The notes beneath the pieces were generated by a model, which did not search any database, had not been told where the DNA came from, and saw nothing but the letters and a program-made list of their open reading frames with translations. Shown here piece after piece: positions 20,001 through 29,258 of a DNA stretch of 64,000 bases (positions within the stretch are counted from its first letter, which is position 1; each line of letters opens with the position of its first letter). The DNA comes from Candida dubliniensis CD36 (lineage: Eukaryota > Ascomycota > Pichiomycetes > Serinales > Debaryomycetaceae): NCBI RefSeq assembly GCF_000026945.1, contig NC_012862.1, positions 674,501 to 738,500 of the forward strand, in the 5' to 3' direction. Both the position numbers and the translations under genes were made by a program.

Positions 20001-21170
20001 TGCAATACTAGTTGATGACTTTGGTGTGGTAGTTGGAGTAGGTTTAGTACTTGTCACAACGGTTTCAGTAGAAGTTAATGGACAGAAAGTAGTGTATTGA
20101 GTGACTGTACCTGTAGTAGTAACTGTAACAACGGTGACACCAGTAGTAACAACAGTTGGTGTACAAGTGCGGTGATTACAGTCAGTAACAGTAATGACAG
20201 TTGTAGTCTCAGCAGTGTGGGTGGTATATGAAGTGATCCAATCAGTACTTGTTTTACCAGTAGTAACAGATGATCCAGGTGTGGTAGCTGGGGTTGATTT
20301 GGTGTTGGTACCTGGAGTGGTAGCTGGAGTACTCTTAGTACTGGTACCTGGAGCAGTAGTTGGGGTACTCTTGATGCTAGTGCCTGGTGTGGTAGCTGGA
20401 GTAGACCCAGTAGTTGATGCAATACTGCTAGTAGTAGTAGCTTGACTAGTAGAAATAAGGGAAGACGATGTTGACGAAACAGTGTAAACCGAGCAATCTG
20501 TGGTTTTCACAACCCACCACCACCATTTGGTTTTGGTTCCAGTGGAGCAAGTAGTAACCGCAGATGGTGTTGCTGGTGCACTAGTTATAGTAGTAGAAGC
20601 AATACTGCTAGTAGTGGTAGCTTGGCTGGTAGTAATAAGTGAAGATGATGTAGAAGAAACACTGTAAACCGAGCAATCAGTAGTTTGTACAACCCACCAC
20701 CACCATTTAGTTTTGGTTCCAGTGGTGCAAGTAGTAGCAATGGATGGAGTAGCAGTAGGAGTAGCAGTAGTTGGGACATTGGTTTGAGCAGTGGATTTAA
20801 TAGTAGAAGTGCTTTGGCCACATCCTGGTGGTTTTGAGAATGACCAAACCCAAGAGAAGGATCTGGTCGACCAAACGACAAGTGTATCCGAATAAGTGGA
20901 TTTAATAACTTCATGGGATGTAGTCAATGGACAGTAAGTAGTAAATTCAGTAGTCACACCTTGATGGACAGTTTTGGTTTTAGTGACACCAGTAGCATAG
21001 GATTGAGTGCCACATCCACCTTTGGAGCAAGAAGTGACGGTAACGACAGAAGTTGAAGGAGCGTAGACTGTTGTCCAATACGTAGTTGCTGGTGGTGGAT
21101 TTTTAGGGTACACACCAGCAAGGGCAGTGGAAACAATACCAGCAAGGGCAGCAATTGATTCCAATTTCAT
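17049..21170 (-). CDS. PGA18: GPI-anchored adhesin-like cell-wall protein with tandem repeats
   Basis: 1373 residues from the ATG at 21168-21170. Order: signal peptide (1-19), Cys module (about 20-90), two Trp-rich repeats with KWWWWVV (near 155 and 215), Cys modules near 300-365 and 590-653, a 12-residue repeat array (about 406-574), 8-residue S/T/P arrays (about 672-920 and 989-1149), a last Cys module (about 1237-1293), and a GPI-attachment tail ending in a hydrophobic segment. All four modules share VTVT(S/D)C...TTYCPLT or TTFCPLT, as in C. albicans Eap1-type wall proteins. Expected in the cell wall, heavily O-mannosylated, with a role in adhesion. The symbol rests on remembered gene order (C. 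albicans orf19.301). Repeat number probably varies between strains. Confidence 0.85.
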   Translation of the reverse strand: MKLESIAALAGIVSTALAGVYPKNPPPATTYWTTVYAPSTSVVTVTSCSKGGCGTQSYATGVTKTKTVHQGVTTEFTTYCPLTTSHEVIKSTYSDTLVVWSTRSFSWVWSFSKPPGCGQSTSTIKSTAQTNVPTTATPTATPSIATTCTTGTKTKWWWWVVQTTDCSVYSVSSTSSSLITTSQATTTSSIASTTITSAPATPSAVTTCSTGTKTKWWWWVVKTTDCSVYTVSSTSSSLISTSQATTTSSIASTTGSTPATTPGTSIKSTPTTAPGTSTKSTPATTPGTNTKSTPATTPGSSVTTGKTSTDWITSYTTHTAETTTVITVTDCNHRTCTPTVVTTGVTVVTVTTTGTVTQYTTFCPLTSTETVVTSTKPTPTTTPKSSTSIASTPATTPTTSSKSTPGTSTKSTPTTAPGTSTKSTPTTAPGTSTKSTPTTAPGTSTKSTPTTAPGTSTKSTPTTAPGTSTKSTPTTAPGTSTKSTPTTAPGTSTKSTPTTAPGTSTKSTPTTAPGTSTKSTPTTAPGTSTKSTPTTAPGTSTKSTPTTAPGTSTKSTPTTAPGTSTKSTPTTAPGSSTSIASTPATTPGSSVTTGKTSTDWITSFTTHTAETTTVITVTDCNHRTCTPTVVTTGVTVVTVTTTGTVTQYTTFCPLTSTETIVTSESTPATTPGSSSATTPGTSSATTPGSSSATTPGSSSATTPGTSSATTPGSSSATTPGSSSATTPGTSSATTPGSSSASTPGSSSATTPGSSSATTPGSSSASTPGTSSATTPGSSSATTPGSSSATTPGSSSATTPGSSSASTPGSSSATTPGSSSASTPGSSSATTQGSSSATTPGSSSATTPGSSSASTPGSSSATTPGSSSASTPGSSSATTPGSSSATTPGSSSASTPGSSSATTPGSSSATTPGSSSATTPGTSSATTPESSSIESTPATTPTGPATTSVPEQSTVTITGPGFTTVFTLTPGTNTITTPTGPATTSGSTPGSSSASTPGSSSATTPGSSSATTPGTSSATTPGSSSASTPGSSSATTPGSSSASTPGSSSATTPGSSSATTPGSSSASTPGSSSASTPGSSSATTQGSSSATTPGSSSATTPGSSSATTPGSSSASTPGSSSATTPGSSSATTPGSSSASTPGTSSATTPGSSSATTPESSSSIASTPGTTPGSSSAATTPGTSTGSCWTSVSTGGYGDKTTVTICSDVTSGQSVTTPTTISVPSSYCTTVPTAGTDETIITSFVTSTAHSTEVITVTSCAETGCETHTTHTGVVVVTVTTTDVATTYTTYCPLTTTKAVYHVAKLANYKRDQTEIVATETNENTSNWPAPTLVPSVGISNNSSSGVSTFEGAANSVVPRLGLIAGFFSALLFLF
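17725..18204 (-). repeat. Tandem array, 20 units of 24 bp
   Basis: Within the adhesin gene. Units start regularly every 24 bp and encode the 8-residue period PG-S/T-SSAT/ST. No indels break the phase. Confidence 0.92.
18412..19155 (-). repeat. Tandem array, 31 units of 24 bp
   Basis: Second block of the same 24-bp unit, separated from the first by about 200 bp coding for a non-repetitive stretch (around [17 protein letters not shown]). Exactly 31 periods fit between the first and last unit. Confidence 0.92.
19210..19352 (-). repeat. Duplicated Cys-module segment, copy 1
   Basis: 143 bp read as identical to 20077-20219 (constant offset of 867 bp). It encodes the core of an adhesin Cys module, and divergence begins sharply at its upstream coding edge. 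Confidence 0.85.
19450..19953 (-). repeat. Tandem array, 14 units of 36 bp
   Basis: Perfect 36-bp periodicity coding for the 12-residue unit [12 protein letters not shown]. All units keep phase; variation is limited to synonymous positions such as the Lys-Ser-Thr codons. Confidence 0.93.
20077..20219 (-). repeat. Duplicated Cys-module segment, copy 2
   Basis: Second copy of the 143-bp identical block, in the preceding Cys module of the adhesin. Confidence 0.85.
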
Positions 21171-21264
21171 AGCGAATGTGAATTTGTTTGTTGTTTGTTG
21201 ATAGTGTAGAAGCAAATCCTAAAAGTAAAATAAATTTCAAGCAATTAAATCAAGAATTTGCAGC

Positions 21265-21274
21265 TTTATTTATA
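21265..21274 (-). promoter_or_regulatory. TATA box of the adhesin gene
   Basis: TATAAATAAA on the minus strand about 95 bp upstream of the adhesin ATG, a distance usual for Candida core promoters. Confidence 0.5.
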
Positions 21275-22588
21275 GTTGAACTTATTTCGTTTTCTCTCCT
21301 TTACAAAAATAGCTGATCCCTAATATCGGTAATAACAAGATCTCTCTCAATGCTAATAATAACATGAAAGGGTGAGATTATACTCGTCGTACAATAACCT
21401 TTCTCCTTCATTCTTGTTTAAAGTCTAACTTGACTAAATTCCGAAGGGTCTTTCTTATAATAATGAAACCGCCTAGTAAATAAAGCACTTAGCTTAATGC
21501 ATCCTGTAGCCCTGAAACTGACTTTGTAACTATAATACTGTGACGCATGTTTAATCAACACTAACTCAGTCCATGCATAGACGATTAATTCACTTCTATT
21601 TGATTATTCACTATGTATCAAATAAGTACAAATAGAAACCAGAATAGAAAAAATAGAACAAATCTAGCGAGCACATTTTTCTCTTTTAACAAATGGAACA
21701 GAAAAATAATATATATCCTTATCGGTTCATACACGACTGTACTGCACTTATCCTTGCAAAATTACTTTACTATTTTCGTCTGATTGGGAATCACTCAGTT
21801 TTCCTCAGGCGTATCGCGTCGAATTATGTTTGTGAAAAAAAAAAAAAATTAGCAACTTCTCTATCAAACATCGCCTACTCTTGATACTATTAGTCAATTG
21901 TTGTTCATTTTCCCATTTTTTTTAGTAAGCAATGTAATTATTTTTTTTAGTCAGTCTAATAAAGTACTGACATGGTGTACTCGGATTTCAAGTTTAAGCA
22001 TAGACAGAAATAATTACATCTTTTGTGGTAGCAGGAGCTATTGGGGGGTTAACATTGAAATCCTATACCAATACGAAAAACACTCAAATGCATAATAAAA
22101 AGAGAATGTTTGGTTCACTTAGGAATCCAAGCCAAGCCAATTAAAAGCTTCGTTCATTCGCCTTCGAATTAAGCTCCCTTTCAGCTGATTACCAGGAAGG
22201 TGTTAAGCTACTTTTCACATTTTCATATCTTGTTGAAACTATAAATCCTCTCATCCCTTTGGAGTAGAGAAACTTCATCAACAGTTTAGATGATGCATTG
22301 ATTGACGGGCATAATTGAAGATGATGGGTGGTGGTAGTTTTTGTAAATTGGGAAAACACCAAAAAAAAATTGAAATGGGCGTTTACTTGCAGCCGAATTG
22401 AATGAATGTTTCAAAGTGGCCACATCCAAATAAGATCAAGATGAAAGGGAGAAAGGGGGTGTAAAAATGGACGGAAAAAGAGAACAAGGTTACAAGCCCA
22501 GTAAGCAACTACGGCAAAGGGTCCTCTAAAAGAGTGAGAGAAAAACAACAGGATTATATTTGCACATCGAGAAGTCTACATAAGAAGA

Positions 22589-22599
22589 GGGGGGGGGGG
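22589..22599 (+). repeat. Homopolymer of 11 G
   Basis: A run of 11 G in an AT-rich intergenic region, where G/C homopolymers of this length are rare. It is about 1.4 kb upstream of the adhesin start. Confidence 0.85.
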
Positions 22600-22799
22600 T
22601 GGCAAGGAGATGGATAGAGCTAGAAACAGGAATTTCTCTCCCAGAAATTGAGCAGTTGATGGTTCTTGTATTGAAGGCCTTGTTTCACAACAAACGAATT
22701 GTTTGTGGGTGCTGTTGCGGAGATACATTGAGCTGCATAAAGCTTCCCAAGTAAAGAATTTAGACTACATTTCTTTTTTCATTATCTAAATAAAATTGT

Positions 22800-23046
22800 A
22801 TGCAGAATTTGGAACATTTACAAACTCAATTGCAACAATTGCATGTCTCATGATAGTTCTTCTTCTTCTTCAACTTCTGATTTGGTTGAAGGGGAAGTAT
22901 TCTAATGTCTTTATAGAACCTATTGAAAATCTTGATTCACGTTAATTATACTCAATCGGGAGTTTAAATTGTTTGCATTTATTAGGTAATTTAGAAGATT
23001 TAACGCTCGTGGTGAAATCAGTGGGATCAGCAGCAAATCATTGTCG
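22800..23046 (+). pseudogene. Possible broken coding fragment
   Basis: Successive short frames read like protein but shift phase: MQNLEHLQTQLQQLHVS (phase 0), MSHDSSSSSTSDLVEGEVF (phase +1), then NVFIEPIENLDSR, stop, LYSIGSLNCLHLLGNLED and on (phase +2). No family is recognised. It could be a decayed gene, short upstream ORFs in a long leader, or chance. Confidence 0.25.
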
Positions 23047-24323
23047 GTGCTCTATATTGCATCTTCAATGATATGGCTTCGTTTTTATTATACACAAACA
23101 GCATGATGCCACAATCACTCGTGGTTTCAAGCGCTACACGGATAATAATTTTCGAAAATGGTCTTTTTGAGATTTGATGAATATTGTTCGCTCACACCCC
23201 TTTTTCACTCTTGATTTGAAAGAAGCAAACTGTATCAAATGAAAATGTTTAATTCAAATTTAGAACAGAACTTTAATCAACTTCTTTTTGTGTTCTTCGA
23301 GAACTTCTAAAATTAAAAAAAAAAAAGAGGAATGCAGCTCATTTGAAACTGTGTCGTTTCTTAAATGTTCTTCTTTCGTGTCCTTGAAAAATGAAAAAAA
23401 AAAAAAAAGTGTGTTGTTGTTGTCGCTTCAGTAGATCTAAAAGATAGGCCACGGGTATTCTTTCTTTTAAGCTGCTGCTAATAATTTAAGAAAGTTTCAA
23501 TTTAAGCATGTTATAAATCTAAATGTCATTGAATGTTTATCTACCACTTGATTTATAGCTGGCTTGGTTGTTGGAACGTTTGTTCGCCATGTATAGAAGA
23601 AATTATAGTGCTTGTTTGGAGGACAAAAAGGGAGGAAGCACATGTAAGTGAAATTGAAACTAAAATGAAACAGCAACATAGTGCAAAACAAGTGAACTAA
23701 AATCGGAAGAGATATCATCCACTCATCTTGATGAGAGCGGTGTAATTAAATAGTAGTGGATATCAATATTTAGTATGAAATGTTCAATTCTCCCATAATC
23801 CCCTATAAAGTATACATTAGATCTACTACAGAATAAAGCTCTATACTGAGTTTAGTTTTTGCAGCAAGTTTTAGTAAGTCTAGAAATCAATTGGCAAAAA
23901 AAAAAAAAGACTGAGCCCTTTAATGGTTATGAAGTTTGCTTTTTTTTTTTTTTGAATTTTTTTCGTGAACTTTTCACAACAAAACTTTCTTTTTTCTCTT
24001 TCATATCAATGTATTTACTTACCCCCTAACCGCCTCTTTTCCTTCCTGCTTTTTCTTTTCCCCTAAATTCAATTCTAGTTTGAAACTCGATCGGTTGTCT
24101 TATTCCTGAAACAAATTTGGTTTTAATCGTATGTTTTTAAAGATACCTTTTCTTTTCTTTTCTTTCCATCACCTGCAATATTTTAAGGTATCAATTAGAT
24201 CTCATGTTCTGATTTCTCCGGTTTATATGAAAATTATTATTGACATTTTGATAAAAGGATAAATGACTGTCTCCATTATTACTCACATGTACATATACAT
24301 ATACATAGATTGATTTATTTTGG

Positions 24324-24509
24324 TTAAGATTTCTGAAAAGTGTAAGAGCCTGGAATGTTATCCAAAACTCTATCAACGAACACAGCAAACATGGTGTTAT
24401 TCTTCTTGTTCAAGATTGAAATTATCTCATCCAACTCTTCTGCGTTTGTGTTATATGTACTACTGCCAATGCTGTTGTTATTATTATTGCCATAGTGCTT
24501 TTGCTTATT
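24324..24509 (-). pseudogene. Possible C-terminal coding fragment
   Basis: A 61-codon open stretch without an upstream ATG, ending at a TAA (24324-24326). The peptide goes from an Asn run (YGNNNNNS) into AEELDEIISILNKKNN and ends IPGSYTFQKS, resembling a low-complexity region plus amphipathic helix. Upstream it meets a TGA with no clear 3' splice signal. It may be a relic or an unrecognised last exon. Confidence 0.25.
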
Positions 24510-26356
24510 TCATAATTCCTATTGTGTTATTTTTGTGTATAGTCAAACCCTATCAATCTATTTATTGTCCGTTTTTGGTTTTTTTTTTTTTTTCCTACTT
24601 TTCTTCCTTCTTCCTTTTTCTCATTGTTTACGAAGAGACAAACAACCAAAAAAGAATGCATAATCTACATTCATAATTGGGGCAACTACCAACAGACCAT
24701 ATTAGAAACCAATGAGCTCCTTTGGTGGTTCTTCCCTCTGTTTAAAAGATAAATGAAAACAAAATGTTCAAGCAATATGAGGGTGAAACACTAGTTTAAT
24801 TGCATACTAAATCTCAAATGAGGCGGACGGCAGAGATAATTGAGTGAAATGAAGTTTCAATATTGGGTGATGTGAAATTAAACATTCAAAGTGGTGTAAA
24901 AAAAAAAAATTTGGAGAGATTTGCTATAGTAGATGAAACTCAATTAAGGAATCAACCAACGCCCTTTTTCTATTTTTTGGACCTCTTATACTGATAAAAT
25001 GGGTTACGTTATTGCAATTTGTATAGTATATTAGATTTTTTGAGGAAATTATTATTATTATTATCTTTAGTATACGTATTTTAATGTAGACGAATGAATA
25101 TTGAAAATTTGAGAAAGTAGGCAATTATTAGCGTGATGTATTATCAAAACAAAGTTTAATCCACTATGTTTAGTCTACAAAGAAGATATATTCCGCGAGT
25201 ATTCATGCTACTTCAGCAATATATAACATTGATCAAAGACACTGATGATTAAGATCCTGATTACAATGATTGACAGAGAAAGACAGACGTTGGATCTTCA
25301 ATTTGTTGTTGTTTGATTATCCTTCCTTTGTTGTTTTGGGAGGGTAAATCCGTCCACACCAAAATAGATATTTAGATTCCCAATCTGCATACAGCCAGGA
25401 CAATGTTTGCTACTATTTCAATGCCTCTTAGATTGACGAATAAATGCATTGCTTAAGAACTACTCTAGTTGGTATTGTACCATAATTGTTGAACGTTCAT
25501 TTTCGAATCGCATAGTTAGCCCTTCAAAGGAATGAAATAGGTCAACTAAATTTGACTACCTGATCAAATTCATGTGTGAGCTCAGATGATAATAGAAAGA
25601 TCTCGATCTTGAAATACACTTTCCGGTTGGTAGAACATCTAACATTTGCTGGATTGCAGAGTTTGCATACTTTTATTTGTTGTTGTTTACTGGTTGTCCC
25701 TATCTAAGCTTCAAATGTTTGGCTTTAGGACTATGAATTCCTTCTATTTGGTTGTTGAATATTTCTGGTAGGACGGAAATTTGACAAAAAGACAAGTTCG
25801 TGTGAGACTACCAAAAACAAAGAGTTTGAAAGTACTAGAAGTTTAGCATCTACTAGATATAAATGTTTGTTGTTTATTCATTGCATTTAACTAAAAGTTC
25901 CCACCGATAATAATTATTTTTCTCCCCACCGCATATTCATGGAAGTATGTCACCTAAGGAAATTAGATTTATGAACATATACCTATAGAGTATTGGTGCT
26001 TATTATCCATGACTAAATTGTGTAGTAAGCTTCATTTCACATTATTATTCTTTTGATATCTCGTTTTGCAGCTCTTGCAAGGCCCAAAAAAACAAAACAA
26101 ACAAAATACGTTCCAACTTACACGACTGTTTGACTAGATCTTTTTCAAACTGAACAACCCACAGAAAAAAAAAATGAGACATGCAAATCAAATATACCAG
26201 AAATCACCAGAAGTCTCAAAACTGTTAACTTCCTCCCATACTTCCCTCCACCCATCATCATCGCATTTCATTCCTTCTTTGCCTAGTTTGCAATTCACCT
26301 TTGATTTTTCACTCATCAACTGACTTGTTTTTTATTTGTTATCATATCGACACCAT

Positions 26357-26833
26357 ATGACCATTTACTCATTTTTTATATTTGATCGTCACTGTAATTG
26401 CATTTATAACAGAGAGTATACCCATGTTGCCTCCTCGAACGATACTTTATCAGGACAAATAAATAAAAGTAATGATTCCAATAGTTCGAAATTATTATTT
26501 GGTATTTTGTATTCTTTGAAAACAATATCTAATAAATTGGCTGATGACGACGAAACTGAAATGAATGAATTGAAATCGTTCAACATTGGGTCATTTAAAG
26601 TCCATTTCTGGGAATCATTATCACGGTTTAAATTTGTTATTGTCACCAATGGAGAAGTTAATCAATTGTCCGATGTATTATTTGAATTATATCTGAATTA
26701 TTTCATTAAATATGTTGTTAAAAATGGATTGATGCCTGTGGAATTCAGTGCTGATGGAGAATATAGCAAGATAAACAATGGCAAATTTATTGAAGAAACT
26801 GATAACTATTTACAATCGTTGTCAATATTTTGA
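26357..26833 (+). CDS. BET5: TRAPP complex subunit Bet5 (TRAPPC1)
   Basis: 158 residues from the ATG at 26357. The start MTIYSFFIFDRHCNCIYNREY matches the Bet5 signature (IYSFWIFDRHCNCIFDREW in S. cerevisiae). The longin-like fold continues through LLFGILYSLKTISNKL and FKVHFWESLSRFKFVI. Bet5 is part of the core TRAPP complex, the exchange factor for Ypt1 in ER-to-Golgi and later traffic. The in-frame TTG seven codons upstream is not the start. Confidence 0.92.
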   Translation: MTIYSFFIFDRHCNCIYNREYTHVASSNDTLSGQINKSNDSNSSKLLFGILYSLKTISNKLADDDETEMNELKSFNIGSFKVHFWESLSRFKFVIVTNGEVNQLSDVLFELYLNYFIKYVVKNGLMPVEFSADGEYSKINNGKFIEETDNYLQSLSIF

Positions 26834-27199
26834 CCATAGAAAAAGATTTTCAAAGACAAAAGAACAAAGTGTGGTAATTTGAGGATATCGCAATAGTTTT
26901 GCCTATATTGATTACCGAACAACAAAAATAAAGAACCAAGCCCATTTTATACCTTTTTTTGAAGTTTGTTCACAGAACTTCATACATTACCTGTAATGAT
27001 AATAACATCAAAAATGGAAAATAAATCACCAAACTCACCCGGACACTAATGAATAACTGTTTAGCCCTATAATAAATTTAACAGCATTTATTGTGTTGCC
27101 AATGTTTAGGGACTTGTGTTGTTTGCAATGGGGTAGATATGGAAATAGATCCTATAGATGAAAAAAAAAAAAATTGTTTATGTTGATAAGAAAGTTAGA

Positions 27200-27233
27200 C
27201 GGGATGCCGGTCCAAGATTGATCGGGGAACCGG
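27200..27233. promoter_or_regulatory. CGG-triplet cluster upstream of the DHA2 transporter
   Basis: CGG or CCGG occur at 27200, 27207, 27223 and 27230 in an otherwise AT-rich promoter, about 300 bp before the ATG. Zn(2)Cys(6) factors, which control drug transporters in Candida, bind CGG triplets in pairs. Confidence 0.35.
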
Positions 27234-27281
27234 ACTATACATCTTTAGATGCGTCTTGCGTTGCGTATATAGAAATTTTCT

Positions 27282-27282
<1 letters not shown>

Positions 27283-27312
<30 letters not shown>
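27283..27312 (+). repeat. Homopolymer of 30 T
   Basis: Thirty consecutive T, about 217 bp upstream of the transporter ATG. It is likely nucleosome-excluding and length-variable. Confidence 0.85.
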
Positions 27313-27314
<2 letters not shown>

Positions 27315-27528
27315 ATCAAACAAATCTTGAATTTTTTATACACTTTATTCTTTTCCCATGACAAAGGAAACGTTTATATTTATTATAGAGGACATATAAC
27401 AATTTAGCATACTTTTATTTATTCTTTTTGTCTGATTATATCCAAAAGATCGTTGTTTTACAGCTCATCCTTACATTTTTGCATTCTTACATTGCACCAT
27501 CACACATACACATACACAATCACTAAAT

Positions 27529-29046
27529 ATGGTAATATCATTGGATCCACGACCTAAAATATTCACCTCCAGATATCATGAGATCATAGTAGTTACACTC
27601 ATTTGTCTTGCACAATTTTTCACTCAAGCGGGAATCACATTATCATTATCGACAATGAACATAATTCTAAACTCCTTCAATACCATTGATTCAGCAAAAC
27701 AGGTTTGGTTTATGGGATCATATGCATTAACTGTGGGGACATTTATCTTAATTAGTGGGAAATTGGGCGATTTATTGGGATTGAAATTGATATTTGTCAT
27801 TGGATGGATTTGGACTACCGTGTTTTCAACAATCACAGGATTATCAAATTATGTTTCAGTTGAGTTTTTCATTATTTGTCGTGCCTTACAAGGTATTGGA
27901 TTTGCTCTTTTGTTACCATGTGGAATGGGCATTTTGGGAAACATTTATCCCAACGGTGAACGGAAAAATCTTGTGTTTGGTTGTGTTGGTGCCAATGGGC
28001 CCTCTGGGGCTTTTTTTGGGGCATTCATAGCGGCTTTGATTGCACAATTATGGTGGTGGCCATGGATATTTTGGTTGTTAAGTATTGGTGGCGCTATGTT
28101 GACAATAATTTCCATAATCTATATCCCTCCAATACCTCATCACAAATTTGAAAGTTATAGTGAGTTCTTCAAAAGAATCGACCCTCTTGGTACATCAACT
28201 GGGATAGTAGGATTGATTTTATTTAATTTTGTATGGACTCAGGGTCCCGTAGTAGGATGGAATACGGCTTACATAATTGTTTTATTGATCATTGCTGTAT
28301 TACTGATCGTGGCATTTTTCATTGTTGAACTATTTATTGCTGAATATCCGTTGGTGCCCAAATCAGTTTTCAATCTTAAAATCGGCATGGTCCTAGCGTG
28401 TATAAGTTGCGGTTGGGGGTCATTTGGGATTTGGCAATATTATTACTGGAATATTATTTTGAATCTACGAAAGTATACTGCCATTGCTGGCTCATTAACT
28501 TATGTCCCATTTTTGGTCATGGGGATAATTGCTGCCATTGCCTCGTCAATCATTATCTCCCATACAAAACCATCCTACATAATTTCATTTGCGACAATTT
28601 GCTTTATGGTGGGGTGTCTAATGTTGTCAGTGACTCCAATACAGCAATCCTACTTTCGATTAACGATGGGACAGATGTTTATATTATGTTGGGCAATGGA
28701 TATGTCGTTCCCTGCTGCCTCCATTATCTTATCTGATTATTTACCCAGCCATCATCAAGGTATGGCTGGTTCATTGGTGTCAACAGTGATAAATTATTCA
28801 GTCAGTTTGTTTTTGGGTATGTCAAGTTGTGTTGAGACCGAAATTAAACTCAGGACACATAATGTTTTGCTCAGTTATAGAAGTGGATTATATTTTGGAA
28901 TTGGTGTTGCTAGTTTGGGTATCTTCTGTTCTTTAATATTTATATTTATACAAAGAAATGACGGTAAAGGTACTAATGCTTTATTAGTAGATCTGGAAGA
29001 AGAGATTATTAGGGACTCAACTGAAGATATTATAGAGAAAAAGTAA
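27529..29046 (+). CDS. MFS drug:H+ antiporter of the DHA2 (Atr1-like) group
   Basis: 505 residues, with about 13-14 hydrophobic helices. Motif A-like SGKLGDLLGLK sits between helices 2 and 3, and the helix-4/5 region has RALQGIGFALLLPCGMGILGN and GANGPSGAFFGA. Layout resembles S. cerevisiae Atr1 and YMR279C, plasma-membrane exporters for aminotriazole or borate; the substrate here is unknown. The C-terminus is acidic and cytosolic. The promoter has a CGG cluster and a T30 tract. An alternative is a polyamine or multidrug role within the same subfamily. Confidence 0.85.
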   Translation: MVISLDPRPKIFTSRYHEIIVVTLICLAQFFTQAGITLSLSTMNIILNSFNTIDSAKQVWFMGSYALTVGTFILISGKLGDLLGLKLIFVIGWIWTTVFSTITGLSNYVSVEFFIICRALQGIGFALLLPCGMGILGNIYPNGERKNLVFGCVGANGPSGAFFGAFIAALIAQLWWWPWIFWLLSIGGAMLTIISIIYIPPIPHHKFESYSEFFKRIDPLGTSTGIVGLILFNFVWTQGPVVGWNTAYIIVLLIIAVLLIVAFFIVELFIAEYPLVPKSVFNLKIGMVLACISCGWGSFGIWQYYYWNIILNLRKYTAIAGSLTYVPFLVMGIIAAIASSIIISHTKPSYIISFATICFMVGCLMLSVTPIQQSYFRLTMGQMFILCWAMDMSFPAASIILSDYLPSHHQGMAGSLVSTVINYSVSLFLGMSSCVETEIKLRTHNVLLSYRSGLYFGIGVASLGIFCSLIFIFIQRNDGKGTNALLVDLEEEIIRDSTEDIIEKK

Positions 29047-29258
29047 AAGAGTGTGTTTACTAGATTAGGAAATAAAGGCCTGGGCAATATTGTATTTTTC
29101 TTGTTCCTTCGTTCGTCGACATTGTTGTAGTTGTTGCAGTTGTTCCTCTTCTCCACACATATATAAGAATTGGTGGACAGTGAAAAAAAAAAAAATGCAG
29201 TTGGTTATTTCACTTTAATTTCTGGTCCCACACTGTACAGCAGCATTGTTCCCTTTCA

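Larger units (their letters stand above)
21171..26356. other. 5.2-kb interval without a recognisable gene between the adhesin and BET5
   Basis: By far the longest gene-free stretch here; most others are 0.1-1.8 kb. It is the shared upstream side of the adhesin (-) and BET5 (+). It contains many A/T homopolymers, an 11-G run (22589-22599), CCCCT-type motifs (near 23195 and 24021), and two coding-like but broken fragments (22800-23046 on + and 24324-24509 on -). No tRNA, LTR or long ORF was found. Large upstream regions are typical of strongly regulated Candida wall and switching genes. A gene relic, a long non-coding transcript or a centromere-like region cannot be excluded from sequence alone. 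Confidence 0.7.
26834..27528. other. Intergenic: BET5 3' side and transporter promoter
   Basis: 695 bp. It holds four CGG/CCG-containing elements at 27200-27233 and a run of 30 T at 27283-27312, both within 330 bp of the transporter start. No gene recognised. Confidence 0.65.

Noticed and set aside
24320..24676. 118-codon + strand frame rich in Cys, Tyr and Phe
   Set aside because: It starts at TTG and runs through T-rich DNA; composition is that of low-complexity sequence.
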